From assembly GCA_018398585.1 (NCBI GenBank), contig JAGTTD010000016.1, positions 29,125,212 through 29,189,211 of the forward strand: 64,000 bases of DNA, given 5' to 3'. The position numbers and the translations under genes are program-made. The stretch comes from Simmondsia chinensis. Its lineage: Eukaryota; Streptophyta; Magnoliopsida; Caryophyllales; Simmondsiaceae. Below, in pieces: positions 33,601-45,444 of the stretch. Below the pieces are notes generated by a model. That model saw only the letters and a list, made by a program, of their open reading frames with translations, ran no database searches and was not told where the DNA came from. How positions within the stretch are numbered: the first letter of the stretch is position 1; the number at the start of each line of letters is the position of its first letter.

Positions 33601-36600
33601 GATAAGTATCATCTGCAAAGTGTCGGTATCAGATGGAATCAAATCACTATTCACGTTCATTTACGATCAACATCTTCTGAAGCCCTTCTTGCATTCGGGG
33701 ATACACAATAGAGGAAATTATTTTCAAAATTCAGGAATGAATAATAGAAAAACTGTGCTCACCAAGCAAGAAAGGTCCTACCTTTTTGGTTAAGGAATTG
33801 CAACACGCAGAGACAACGGGGATTTCGAAGAATAAAATTCTAGGGAAGGCTGCGTAGCAGTTGGAGTCATGGTGTCACGGCAATAGGAAATCACAAACAG
33901 CATGTAACAATAGTGGTCACAATGTCGTGGAAGTAGGAAATCATAGACGTTACATAACAGATCGCAGCAATTGCATTGGTTCTTTTAAGGATCTATAAGC
34001 TATTTTAAAGCCTTTTGTGTGCAAAAACTTGCAATCTGTCTGGTATCATTTTCGAGTTGTAGTTTTTGGCTTTTTGGAAACTAAAAACTATACTATAGAA
34101 ACAATTTTTCCTTGTTTCTGGATCTGTGCAAAATTTGAGTGCAAAATAAAAAAATTGAAAGTAAAAACATAAAATCACTTTCAAAACTTGGTTTTTAGTC
34201 TCTAAAAGAAAAGAAAATGAAGTTAGAAAACAATACCAAATAGGTCCTTAAATTTTAACTATATAATCATCAACTTTTAAACCTTTTTAAGAATGTTCTG
34301 GTGAATACAGTACACATATATGCATTATGGAGGCAGTCACAAAAGTTCCATTACGTAATAGTTAATCACAGAGCGTTTAGCTCAAAACCCTGCTTTTACT
34401 TAACAGCTAATAGCACAATAACTAGCTCAATATACAATATTGAATTGCTACTATGAAAGGAAAAAACGTCTATTTCATTCCATGAAGAGTACCTCCTTTC
34501 CATTGTCAGCGATACATCGGTCATCTCTTCCAAGGTTTCTTTTCCAAATCCGCTGCATATCCAACTTCATTTCTTCGTGTAGTCCCACCCAACTGACAAT
34601 GCACAGATTTACTTAGTCAATCAGCAGTACTATGGAATTATCTATTACTATAATTCCCAATCCATCCTAAAAAATGGGATATTCTCTTTTTCCTCTCTCT
34701 CCCATGTTTAAACTTGGAAGAGGAAAAGCAAAGACGGTACACTTCCCCGAAGAAATCTGATCTCCTTGAATTCGTCCATAGATTCAAACCTATGTTACCT
34801 GAACTCCGCGCATAAGAGTCAAATGCATGTATTTGTCTGGACGTTACACTTGGCTATCTTCAACTGTTAGTCTATATTTTCGATCTAAGAGAAGTTTCTA
34901 TGAGTCATATCAATGTTCAAGTATCCATATCTGACTAGATACTTTTAGATGATATAGAGTCAAAATAACTATAATTTATCCACGATGAAGCTAAACGAAA
35001 AGGGGGCAAGAGTGGGAATATTGATGATTAATTTATTTAAAAGATCACCTACCTTTAGGTGCAAACGGTCCTTGGGGCCACCTATTGGATCTATGGCCCA
35101 ACTTAAACTATTGTACAGAGAGAAACTTCCAAGTGGATGATGCAAGTGACAAGGTGAGAACAGAAGCGCAAGATTTTGTTTGTTTCAAAGAAAACATTTT
35201 CCTTACGGAGAATTCCTCTTCACAAAATATTTTCAATAAAACTATTATTTTCTTAAAAAGTTGTCTCTCTAGCTAAAGCAAATGGGTTTGTTCTATAACC
35301 CTATATGAATTCGTGCTTGGTCAAGTTGATGTTGAAGTGAAGCATGTGAAATGAGATTACCACAGTAAACATTTTCCTTCCATAAAGGAAAATGGTATCC
35401 TGTTTTTCTGACAGGAAGTCAGTTTCGCCTCAACGAGAACATTTTCCGCATTTTTTGGTGGTTGTTATGAAGCTGCGACGAAACAACAGAATTGAGACAG
35501 GAAAGGTTTTCTGGATAACAAACAAAGCCTAAAATGGAAGAAAACATGCGATATAGCCTCTATATAAGAATGACAATGAGACAGAAATAAAAAATGAATA
35601 CCTGCCACTTCTGTATTTTGTTCTGTGCCTACCATACCCTGCACATTGCTCATCTGCACCAGACCCCACAAGGAGTATCCTTGCTTCAGACTTGTATTTT
35701 ACAGGTTTAGAAAAAACATCTTCCTCACTAGCTGCTTCATAAGCCCAACCATCACCCCGAGCCGCTAACCATAATGCAATGCCGATATTGAGGTCCTGAA
35801 CGTTAACATACACCGGGAACTCATCAGTCTTAAGGACATTTCAACTTGCAAATTCCAGCCATGAAATCAAATCGCAGACTTTATAGTCGGAGTGTAATGG
35901 GCAGCAACTACTTCTAAGCATATGTTTGTAAAAATTCGAAAGAACAGCCATAGAAACAATAAAATTTATACCCTTCCAATAGTTTTTGACATGTAAACAC
36001 ATTTATGAATATGTTTTAGAAAATAAATAACAATATATATGCAATATGGAGGTCATTATAGAAGTTCCATTAGGTAATGACCTTTATCTTATTCAATTTC
36101 TAGAATTTACAGGAATACAACCACAAAATCCCCAAGTCCAGGAGAAAGCATAGTACTGCAGGCAAATTGATGATAAACCAGTTAAAAATCTCGTATTATT
36201 GCATTAAAATTTATATAGGTTGAAAATTCCAATATATACCCCATGAGGACCTCAAAGTCTACGAAATTAAAAAAGAACTAACTAAAGCTCAGAAAAGTTA
36301 TGAAAAAATTACTTCCTTTGAGCATAGGATAGATTACCATGTAGGTATTTGCAGGACTGATGAGTGACATAACATGATTTATTTCAGCATTCAAACATGA
36401 CAGTTCAGCGTCAATTTCCACAAGTCTCCACCTAAACACAAAGAAAAGGGAAATGAGAAAATAGATGTATCATAAAATACAAAGACAGTCAAGAAATATG
36501 AGCATGAAGCTCAAACAGGATGATGTTTTAGTTGTTCTACGTTATGCATAAATGATCAAAGAGAACGAGCATATTGTTCCAGAAAAAAAAAGCGCTATCA

Positions 36601-39600
36601 TTTCCATAATGGTCAAATTATGTCATTTTTGGGGACATAGCTGACATGATCATTCTTCACCTTAATGTGAAAAACTATTGTCCAAAAAATTTTTAGTTTT
36701 TGTTCTACTTTTGTATTTAAAAAGAAGCAATATTTTTTTTATTTTGCTTAAAAGCAAAAGAACTTCTACTTCTATGTAAAACATTTTCCTTTCCACAAAT
36801 ACCTTCAAATCCTAGAAAAAGTGTTTTTTCCCCCAAAAATGCATTCTTCTCCAAAAAATAACTTCGGCCATACAAGTCTTAGTCCTCAAAGTTGTGCACC
36901 ATATTTTTAGTTTGAACCATAGAGTCAAATAAAGGTTATCACATAATGGACTTTAAGCTACTCTGTAGTGCTTTTGTAATTGCCTCCAAAACACGCATAC
37001 GTGTCCACATGTATGAAAAATTAAAGGAGCAATAAAACTAATGATTACGTTGTATTATACCTTCTGAGTGGTGCAACTCTTTTCAGCTCCTTTACTCCTG
37101 CCTTGGCAGTAATTCTATCAGGAGCTGACTGACCTTCGAAGCTCACATTTAGCAGGTCAATTGCATCTGCCACCCAAAATATCATATAGTTATCAGATAA
37201 ACTGAAATTTATAAACCATGATTTTCCTTATCTTTTGGGGAGGAGTAGAGCTCAGGAGGATGGGTGACAGAATTTTCTGATCATGGGAAGGGCATTGTTG
37301 GTGGTGTTCAGTATCCAGCAGCAACAAAACGAGTTATTTTTACATCATTGATCCCTGATGTTTTTAAGATTGTTCAAATTGGTCTCTCATCTTTTCTTTT
37401 GTTCAAAATGATCCCTAATGTTTGTAACTTTATTCAAATTAGTCACTGAACTTTTCTTTCATTCAATATGGTCCCTAATGTTTTATTTTATAAAAAAAAG
37501 TGGTCCTCCACTTGGTAACCAAAATTGGGTAAAAATCAAAAGGATGAGGGACCAATTTTTACAGAAGGCTGACCGTAGGCCCTAGGGTCACAGATTGATA
37601 CAACTTGATATTACACACCATTTTAAATGTTTTTATAAAAATCAGCTTCAGCAGTGGAACTCACAACTAGAATCCAAACATTCATGTAGAATTGCTGCTA
37701 GTATCATGGAATCCAATCCACCGGAAAAAAGAACAGCGATGGGAACAAGTTCCTTTTGTCCATTGTGACGTAGTATGGCCTACATATTCATAGTCAGATA
37801 ATTAAAACTTCATAAAAATGCAAATAAAATATTTTTGCAGCATAAAGTTTTATCATATATGGCAATTAGTGCCAACCTCAAAGTCCATTCGAGGTTGGTA
37901 GATTAACAAATCAATATATGTTAGCTGAAATTTCAGTGCTTTCATTAGGTCCTCCGAAACTAGAAGGACCAATTTCCCACCGAAAGGTTATGATAACTTC
38001 GAACAAGAAAGAAATAGAGCCTCAACCTATGGTACCTATACTTGGGTATGAGAGTCGGACACGGGTATCTATTTAGAGGTCGGACTGAGCTATTTCCAAA
38101 TATTTTCTACATTTTTGGTCTCTTGAAGTGCAATAACACTGTTCAAGTACCCTCACATGACACCGGGTACTTTAGGGCAAAATAGAAAGAGAAGTAACAA
38201 TAGCCTCAACCAACTGCAGCTCCTGGTAGGCATATGGTGGACACGTATTTGTTATGATCGGGATCGATTTCCAAACATAAGCTAAGTAAAATAGGATAGA
38301 TTGAGAATTTGAGATGAGAAAGAAGTGAAATTAGAGATGAGAAAGTAGAGAAATTAGAGTTAGATGAGATAAGAAGGAAAAGGAGATGAGAAGTAGAGAG
38401 AGTTAGATGAGAGAGACAAGCTTTGATCTCAAATGAGATATTTTTCAGATATTTGATTGAATGATTCAGATTATTACATGAGATCACTACTTATAGGGAA
38501 ACTAATATAAGCTAATACATTGAACCAAGACTTAAGCTACTAACCGACTAGGAGACCTCTAGAAGCATCTAGAATTAAGCTAACTAACATTTAAATTCCA
38601 TTTTAGCGCCAAAAGCCCATAACTAACAGAACTCATGCATGACCTGCTGTTAACCGGCACATGCTACTGCAGAGTATACTTAACAGCTTATTACAACTCA
38701 ACTAGACCCACAATGCAACAATTACGACCACTACAATGCAGCAACAAGACTAACAACATTATTTACTAGACTAACCAACTCTAATCAGCATTATAACAGC
38801 AAAGAATCAACAATAACAGCAGCCGGCAGCAGCACACATATCAGACTCAGCACAGCAGCAACTTAACCAAAAACAGATTGATCCTTGAATTCGCGAATCA
38901 TAACAGTATTATAGCATTTTTGGCAAGTCAGTAGCACAATGACATGTCAGCAACACATAATGGTCTTAAAAAATCAATGATTGGAACAGCCAAGTTTCAG
39001 ACCTTGAAAATTGTACTTTTTGTTGCACGTCGAGCAACAGATTCTCTCAAAGCTCCCAAGAGTATGTGGGCTGGAGAAGAACATAAAGGTTGTAAACTTC
39101 CTGAAACAATACAAAACCAAACTAGTAAATTCCTCACACCATCAAGATATCAAATATATGCATTGAGAAAATCAAAAAGGGAGATGCCGTACTTGTCCAC
39201 AATCAATGACTAACAAGTATATCAGAAAAAATTACAATCACAAGAACAACAAAAAAGATTATGTCAAAAAATGACTATCATTTATAAGAGGAACAATTAG
39301 AATCACACAATCAACAACATAAGGGTATAACAAAGTAAGTGTTCGATAAACTACTCAAGGTTGAAGACAATAAAGGCTCATTCGTGTTTTGGTTTGGAGG
39401 CTCATTCTTGTTTGGTTTGGAGGCTCAATAAGTGAAAGAGTAGAGTTCAAGCAGCCTTAGTAAGCTTAACAATCCAAGTTCGAACAAGGGATGTTTGAAT
39501 CGTTAAATTTCTTAAATAGTGCATTAACGGGATATTAGGGACCCGTTACTAGCTTGTTAAGAACTTGTTAATTTCTCGGTAATAGCTTAATAATATATTG

Positions 39601-42600
39601 ATAATAGCTCCACATGCAATTAAATGGCAACTATTTAATGCAAGATAATGGCTTGCTAGTAGCTTGAACAACTCAACTCCTCGGCAAGCTCAAGTCAATA
39701 ATGAGCTCAACCCAAAAATGAGACATACTCAGCTTGATTAGACTAATAAGTCAGGTCACGCCAAGTATCAAGCATAGTAGCATCTCATCAGTTTGAACAT
39801 TTATCTAAAAACTCATACAAGGCTCAGCTTGAACTCAAACTTGTCAAGATTTATCAAGCCTGATTTTTCGTACAAAAGGTACTTGGCTCAACTCAATTAT
39901 TCTGCACCCCTAATCCTATAAAAAGAAAGGAATGATAACAGAACCAAAATGGAATCAAAGCATAAGAATTCTATTATCTAACGCAAACCATTTTAATGAC
40001 ACACCATTTGCAAACTTTTCATGATTTGGTTTGACGCATGCTCGTTCCCACATAATTATCTCTTTTAGCATGGAATCCATCCATTCATGCTTTTCCACTT
40101 CACCAGTTATGCATTCATCACTTGAAGCAGCCATGTATATACTATAAAGCCCACATGGGAGCTCTTCCCAGTAATTGCATTTGCTTCCTCCACGTTCCAC
40201 TTCAGGATCTAAAAAGAAACCAAGCCTGTTATTAGATATAAATAAAGAAAGAACAGTCTACAGGAACTGAAAAATGATAGGGCATATGAAGAGTACTGTG
40301 ATTTTGAAACTTCACAATGTTAGAAGTATGGAATTAAATCGTAGATCAAGGTCATGTAATAGTTGCGATAGGCTAGTAGCGGTGTATGGAAGCAAGGTGT
40401 CACAGGCGCTACATAATGCCTTGGGGAGTACTGGGTTCTAAAACAAATATAAGTTTCTTTTGAGCTTTTAGGGTCCGGGTCCCTTCGAAAAAAATCTCTA
40501 CAAGGTATCCTGAGGAGTAAGGTTGCACACATTTTACCCTCCCCAAACCTTACCTTGGCGGGAGCCTTTTTGAGACACCGGGTTGTTGTATAAGTTTCTT
40601 TTGAGCCTTATATTTGCCACAATTTGAATGCAAAGCCATTCAATCACTAATATTTATACCTCTTTAATCATTTTTGACATATAAAGTTATATATATGTTT
40701 TACTAAACTAAAAACTATAATTGCATTATCGAGAACGTTAAGAAAGTGCCATTGCAAACCAATCATCAAGTAAAAGCAAACTCACAATCCGTTATGTAAA
40801 GGTCACTTTTTAATGTAATAGCCCTTTTTGAATCTATGTGACATACCAAAGCCTTGAGTAGTAGGATATGGCGCTGATACCGAAGATAGAAGCAATCGAG
40901 GGTCCTCTAGTGTGGGCCAGTGAACAATGAGGCTCCTTCTCCCAAATGCATCCCTACCAAACCACAGCTTCTTCGAAGAATCCTGCAATGAGTTACGTAA
41001 TACTGGACTTTCAGCCATGCGTAATAACCCCGCTAATACATATATATTATATTGTATTTATTAAACCATAATTGTAAATGTATTTACATGCTACAAACAA
41101 TCAAAAAGGAATAAAATTTAATGATGATACAGCTATTCATTCAGATTATTGCACATATAAGGTTTAGAAGTAACCTATATTTCACAAAAACAAAACCCAA
41201 TGCAACCTTGGTGGAATATCCATTGAGACCATGCTTTCGCAACACCACCGACATTGTATGCGACCACAATTCACTATTTAATACCATCCTAGAGAATTTA
41301 GAAAACTTGCAAGAGGTACTTACCCTTCAGAGAGATACCTGCCAATATACAACCGCCCACGGTCCCTTGATAGATGAAAGAAGTTCTGGGATTGTTTTCC
41401 CATCACAGTTACTCATATCCCCATGGGAATCACAGCCACAGCACTTCCCTAAAGACTGCATGAGAACTTCAGCATCATTGCTGTCACTGCTCATTTGTAT
41501 CCCTCCAAATATTTCACCTAAATAACAAGAATAGTTATACATCAATAATGAAATAGATATAGTACATCCTAGGTTTTTTGTTGTTGTTGTATATAGTACA
41601 ACCTAAGAGATTGGCTCAAGCGTTAAAGACAACTGGATCTAACGCCTCGTGAAACATTAGGTCTGGGGTTCGGACCCTGCCATTGGTACCCAATTCCTTG
41701 GGGGCACCCACTAGGTCTATAGGACACACCTTATCTTGTCGTTCGTAGAGAAACTTCCGAGTTGAAAGTACAAGGAAATGCAATCTCAGGAGTCCCACTT
41801 ATAAGGGAAAAAAGGCGACCTAGATATAGTTCTATGGTTTGTCTTTTTCTAATAAAGAAATGCAATTAGGAAAAAGAAAGACGTCATTTGATTCATTTTC
41901 CCAGTCCTTTTTCCGATTATTACAGACCAAACAACTTCTAAAGACACAACAAGACAACAGTTTTTGTCCTTGGGGACATATTCCACGTAATTAGAAGCTT
42001 TTTGTTGTATGTAATCATCAAGGTGATAAGGAAAACAAAACATTTGTCTAATAAGAAGAGAAATGCAAGGAATATGGATTAAATAAAGAAACTGGAAATG
42101 AGACTGAAGCTAAAACTTTTGACTTTTGATATTGGTGTACATTATCACACGTCTAAATGTCCTACATGTGCGTGATTGAGCTGTTAAATGGAGACATGCA
42201 ACAAATTAACTTATCCTGCCATTTTTTGATCGAGAAGGAAAAATTATCAAGAGAGAAAGAATTTATATAACACTAAGGACAAAATATCCACCACAAACAC
42301 AAACAAAATAAAAACAAAACCTAAAAACCAATATAGGGCTTGTTTGGTATCATTTTCTATTTTTAGTTCTTCTGTTCCTGAGAAAGTAACAACCTAGTTT
42401 CATAAATATTTTTTTTTTTCTTGTTTCCAAATTTCCTATTTTCAATTTTTTCGAGGCTTGATCAAAAGTTGAAAACTAGAAAACAAAAACCGAAAACTTA
42501 AAACAAAAACTAATATCAAACAGGCCCACAGCTTATCCAACCAATGCCACACCCCTTTCATCTAACTCAGACGATCATAGGTTCCTTTACCATTATAAAC

Positions 42601-44320
42601 AAGGATATTCCTGAATGTATCCATAAGCGGCTGCATAATCGGATTCATTCCTCTCAACTGTAACACGGCACCCAAAAATTGCATCTCAACACTCGATTGA
42701 GCTACATTATACCCATTTTCCCCATTAGAATAAAATGTGCAATCGTGCATCTTATGACAGCCATTCAAACTTGACGCTTCTGTGTTTATTGCCTCATCAC
42801 TTCCAATATAAGAAATAAGTTTTTGTTCATCGGTAGAAGCTGAGCCCTTCAGTTTAAAAAAAACCCCTGTACTCCCCAAGCTGTCTGGGCCTCTTCTTGT
42901 TAAAGCATCTTTCAAGTCATTGATCGTGACAGGGAACTGTAGAAGCAACAAGATATTAGTCAGTTGAAAGTAAGGATGGAAACATGTTGTGTCTCATTGC
43001 ACCAACAAGCATGTCAAATTCGTTTTTTTTTCCCCTTAAAATGTGACAAAAAGCATAGAGCATAATGAAGGTTTTAAAGAACAATTATGTCATGGCCAAT
43101 CACATAACAGTTAGCTCAAATTAAAATCTAAGGTTCTTCCTGAGCATCATGAACTTTAAACTAGACCATCTTTGCTGCACTAAGTTAAAATTTACAATTA
43201 ATTTTAAGTTATTAGGTGAAGATCCAAGAAAGATATTACACACTAATATGCCTTGGACACAGTTGCCTAATGAGCTTGAAGTATACATAATGCCCAACTC
43301 CACTTTAAAACTTGTAATGATATTATATTCACATTAAGGGCGGGCCTATTAGTATTCAAACTCTAAACCTCTCAGCCAAAGAGATTCCAATACCGCGTAA
43401 ATAAATAAATTATTTCAAAATTTTAAACTATAAGGTCGACTAGAATAACTTCCATTTCCATGCCCAAAACTTGCCTGATTTCGGCTGAGTAAGTATCAGC
43501 GACTAAGTATAGTGCATGAAAGATTCGTAACTCATCAACAAAAACTTAGAAACATAACAAAAATAAGAATGTCTAATTTTCAAGGATTGGAAATAAATGC
43601 CGAACTATATGCTAACAGCACAATCTCAGTATTAAAAATGAACACAAAGGTCTAAAGAGAAATTAACGGTGTGAAGCACCTGGGATTATTTACACCATCC
43701 CTTATGTTTTTAAATTTGTTCAAATTAATCCCTCGTATTTTTTTTTTTTTAAAGTGTCCCTAATATTTGTAGGTTTATTTCAATAGGTCTCGTATCTTTC
43801 CTTTTATTCAAAATGATCCTTAATATTTTAATTTTTGAATTGGTCCCCCATTTAGTGAGCAAACTCAGGTAAATTATAAAAATACAAGATACCAATTTTG
43901 ACATAAAATAAAATATCAGAGACTATTCTAAACAAAAAAAAGAAAAGAGACCAATATGAACAAATTTACAAACATTCGGGACCATTTTGAATAAATAAAA
44001 GATGAAGGAAGAATTTGAACAAACTCATAAACATTATGGAACAACCACGTAAATAACTAGAACTACCTAAAGTTGCCGCTATAGTGCAAACAATTCCCTA
44101 AACTCAATCACTGTGCCTATTCTGGTCAAAAAAAATCACTGTGCCTATGAACCCTAATTTACCCAATTACACAGAAAATTTTCAAAAAGAAATGTCTTAA
44201 GTAGATCAAATTTTCGAAGTGACTTACTGGATAAAGATTAGGAGAAGAAGAAATTGAATCACAAATGGTAAACGATGAGTAGATGCGAACGCCGGAGATT
44301 ATCAAGGCGATTCCACACAT
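30686..44320 (-). CDS. ASNSD1: Asparagine synthetase domain-containing protein (ASNSD1-type), 14 exons, 640 aa
   Basis: Ntn-type glutamine amidotransferase fused to an asparagine-synthetase-like ATP-pyrophosphatase domain; the family's true substrate is not established. Exons: 44320-44228, 42936-42591, 41517-41339, 40982-40847, 40208-40005, 39070-39003, 37779-37665, 37166-37061, 36431-36338, 35795-35602, 34592-34493, 33555-33439, 32734-32678, 30799-30686. Every junction keeps phase (1923 bp); human ASNSD1 has 643 aa. The start [11 protein letters not shown] exposes Cys2, the expected Ntn nucleophile. Further motifs: RRGPDS (45-50), [21 protein letters not shown], the PP-loop SGGLDS (361-366), [48 protein letters not shown] and [11 protein letters not shown]. 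It differs from true asparagine synthetases in that the amidotransferase half contains long variable inserts. Introns contain a solo LTR, a full-length 5S-SINE, other retroposons and MITEs. No lesion seen. Confidence 0.95.
30988..31034 (+). repeat. 47-bp inverted copy of 27291-27337
   Basis: Reverse complement of 27291-27337 with about 3 differences. Lies in the last ASNSD1 intron, just upstream of the 5S-SINE copy G. Confidence 0.8.
31136..31392 (+). mobile_element. 5S rRNA-headed SINE, copy G (subfamily I, near-complete 5S)
   Basis: The 5S-like head appears to run from the 5S 5' end (GGGGGTTTATTTACTAGG, then TACTAATGCAACCGGATCCC) through AAGTTAAGCGTGCTTGGGC and GGATGGGTGACCTCCTGGG to the 5S 3' end GTCCTCGTGTTGCC. 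Only then comes the RTE-LINE tail (GGTTAGGAGTCCTCG, AAGGCTGTATCCACC, TTATGCGGGAGCCC) and (TTG)n. The 12-bp target duplication is TTACTAGGAAAA (31124-31135 and 31393-31404). It lies in the last ASNSD1 intron, antisense to the gene. It keeps more 5S sequence than the subfamily II copies and may represent the ancestral form. Confidence 0.92.
33130..33376. mobile_element. MITE of the TTTGGTAT / ATACCAAA family
   Basis: 'gggttctatttggtatggtt' at left, 'caagacaaaacaaaccctt' at right, with inverted 'gaaactaaaa' and 'tttggttcctcaagaacc' blocks. Related copies occur at about 34013-34253, 42336-42528, 46955-47410 and 47873-48117. Confidence 0.55.
34013..34253. mobile_element. MITE of the TTTGGTAT / ATACCAAA family
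   Basis: 'ctgtctggtatcattttcgag' at left and 'aacaataccaaataggtcctt' at right; interior has inverted 'tttttggaaactaaaaact' and 'ggtttttagtctctaaaag'. In an ASNSD1 intron. Confidence 0.55.
37333..37565. mobile_element. MITE fragment (TTCAAATTGGTC family)
   Basis: 'gttatttttacatcattgatccc', 'ttcaaattggtctctcatctt' and 'ggatgagggaccaattttta'. Same family as 43681-44060; the right terminus is missing. ASNSD1 intron. Confidence 0.55.
38250..38905. mobile_element. Solo LTR in ASNSD1 intron
   Basis: 656 bp starting TGTTATGATCGGGATCG and ending GCGAATCATAACA, i.e. TG...CA ends with a 9-bp inverted repeat TGTTATGAT/ATCATAACA. It is flanked by a perfect 5-bp duplication GTATT (38245-38249 and 38906-38910). 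No internal domain or second LTR is present, so recombination between two LTRs probably removed the body. Contains a long purine-rich GATGAGA/AGAAAG tract (38310-38420). Superfamily cannot be told from the LTR alone. Confidence 0.88.
39420..39910. repeat. GCTCAA/AGCTTG-rich degenerate repeat in ASNSD1 intron
   Basis: Repeated 'agcttgttaagaacttgtta', 'cttgctagtagcttgaa' and 'aactcaactcctcggc' words, as in 15180-15440. Confidence 0.5.
40466..40588 (+). mobile_element. TTG-tailed retroposon (RTE-tail body), copy H
   Basis: 123 bp, diverged body ('gggtccgggtcccttcgaaa', 'gtaaggttgcacacattt', 'ttggcgggagcctttttgag') ending GGTTGTTG. Perfect 18-bp target duplication TATAAGTTTCTTTTGAGC (40448-40465 and 40589-40606). 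In the ASNSD1 intron between exons 4 and 5, antisense to the gene. Confidence 0.92.
41572..41590 (+). mobile_element. 19-bp tail-only RTE/SINE insertion
   Basis: The inserted bases are little more than a T run and (TTG)4 tail, yet they are flanked by a 15-bp direct repeat ATATAGTACATCCTA / ATATAGTACAACCTA (41557-41571 and 41591-41605, one mismatch). Best explained as reverse transcription that stopped almost at once. ASNSD1 intron. Confidence 0.75.
41606..41812 (+). mobile_element. tRNA-derived SINE
   Basis: A-box-like TTGGCTCAAGCGTTAAAG (about 41611-41628) and B box GGTTCGGACCC (41667-41677) at tRNA-like spacing, then a body with 'ggtacccaattccttgggggc' and 'cgtagagaaacttccgag'. Unrelated to the 5S-headed family. 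In the ASNSD1 intron between exons 2 and 3. Ends with an A-rich stretch; duplication not certain. Confidence 0.7.
42336..42528. mobile_element. MITE of the GGGCTTGTTTGGTATC family
   Basis: GGGCTTGTTTGGTATCATTT at left, AATATCAAACAGGCCC at right: a clear inverted repeat of about 16 bp ending a 190-bp non-coding element in an ASNSD1 intron. Confidence 0.75.
43681..44060. mobile_element. Palindromic MITE in ASNSD1 intron 1
   Basis: Left 'gattatttacaccatccctt...gtttttaaatttgttcaaatt' matches the reverse complement of right 'gaatttgaacaaactcataaac...acgtaaataact'. Internal 'attcaaaatgatcctta' and 'gggaccattttgaataaa' are also paired. Confidence 0.75.
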
Positions 44321-44432
44321 CTCTCTCTCTCTCTCAATGAGGCGCCAATTCTAGCCTGCTAGTCTTGGGGTATAAACCCTAGATATAAATTTTAGAATTT
44401 ATAAAATCTATAGAATTGCAAAAAGCGCGAGA

Positions 44433-44504
44433 GCCTCCATAGCATAGTGGTAGTGCGTTCGCTTCGTAAGCGAAAGGTCGCGAGTTCGATCCTCGCTGGG
44501 GGCT
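44433..44504 (+). tRNA. tRNA-Thr-CGU: tRNA-Thr (anticodon CGU)
   Basis: 72-nt cloverleaf. The acceptor stem GCCTCCA pairs with TGGGGGC; anticodon stem TTCGC/GCGAA with loop TTCGTAA gives anticodon CGU (codon ACG); T arm GCGAGTTCGATCCTCGC has an intact TTCGATC loop. A T5 Pol III terminator lies about 16 bp downstream. No intron. It sits about 110 bp upstream of the ASNSD1 start on the opposite strand, and a TTG-tailed retroposon inserted 65-80 bp beyond its 3' end. Confidence 0.96.
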
Positions 44505-44564
44505 CTTCCTTATTCCTCTCTTTTTGAGGACTTTAAGGCCATTTCCCAAAATTTTTGGACCTAT

Positions 44565-45063
44565 TACCCTGTTTGGTAATAGGGATACAACAACAACAAC
44601 AACATACCTAATGTTTTAAGGGTTCCCACTCGTGCAGAATCTGGGAGGGGTAAGATGTACACAGTCTTACCTTGTCAGGACAAGACTTTAATGAGAGACT
44701 GTTTCTGAGGACCCCTAACCTGAGGGGTAAGAGACTGTTTGGTAATAGGGGTAATGAGGGATAAATTCTTACCCTGTTTGGCAATGTTTTAATAAGGGTA
44801 TAGGAGTATTATCCCTCTTTACCTCCATTTTCTTTAATCTCTAAATTGGGGGGTAAGAAATTTTTTTAATAAATTTTGGATAATTTTATTTTTATTTCTC
44901 TTTATCCTTACCCCTTTATCTAATTGCTAAATAAGGATAATTTATTTACCATTCTTTATCCTTACCCCTCTTAATTTGACATATTCAAATAAAGGTAGAA
45001 TATACCATCCCCCTCAATTACCCCTCTTTACCCCCATTTACCAAGTTGTTAAACAAGGCATTA
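44565..45063. mobile_element. MITE of the CCCTGTTTGGTAATAGGGG family, split by retroposon I
   Basis: Left ACCCTGTTTGGTAATAGGG, right CCAAGTTGTTAAACAAGGC; paired internal 'ccccttaccc'-type blocks. Retroposon 44585-44734 and its duplication interrupt the left end. A second copy lies at 27540-27830. Confidence 0.65.
44585..44734 (-). mobile_element. TTG-tailed retroposon (RTE-tail body), copy I
   Basis: Minus strand: CTCAGGTTAGGGGTCCTCAG, then AAGACTGTGTACATC, ending GGTATGTTGTTGTTGTTGT. Perfect 16-bp target duplication CTGTTTGGTAATAGGG (44569-44584 and 44735-44750). Located just downstream of tRNA-Thr. Confidence 0.93.
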
Positions 45064-45257
45064 AAAGTGTAATTTTACAAAGTTTATAGACTAAAAAATA
45101 ATTTCACCATATTGCCGAGTATTAAAATGTAAGTTACCCTTCATGGTCTTTCAATTTATGCATCTAGTATTTTGTTTATAGAATCATCAAGGGTTTGTCT
45201 TTGCTTCTTTCCATCTAAAATTTCGCTTATATATGACATAGCAATAGCATGTTGATT

Positions 45258-45444
45258 TTTTATTTCGATAATTATCGGCAAAGCTGTAGTACATACCGAG
45301 CCTCGCAGCGACGAGACCTCAACCATCCCGTAAACGAAGATGGGTACAAAATTCAGATCAAAACGGAAAAAATCAGACACCAAAGACAAACGGAACAATA
45401 TCACGCAAACAGGAAAAGACTAGGGGCTGACAAGCCGTAGCAAT
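45258..45444 (-). mobile_element. 5'-truncated LINE (probably L1-type) 3' end
   Basis: 187-bp insertion with a perfect 18-bp target duplication AGCAATAGCATGTTGATT (45240-45257 and 45445-45462). Minus strand ends CGATAATTATCGAAATAAAA, an A-rich retroposon tail. The upstream part is GC-richer than the surroundings and may be LINE 3' UTR. Family assignment is an inference from the tail and the long duplication. Confidence 0.8.

Noticed and set aside
35465..35671. Open frames antisense to or frame-shifted from ASNSD1 exons
   Set aside because: Shadow frames of real exons or intron read-through; no independent support.
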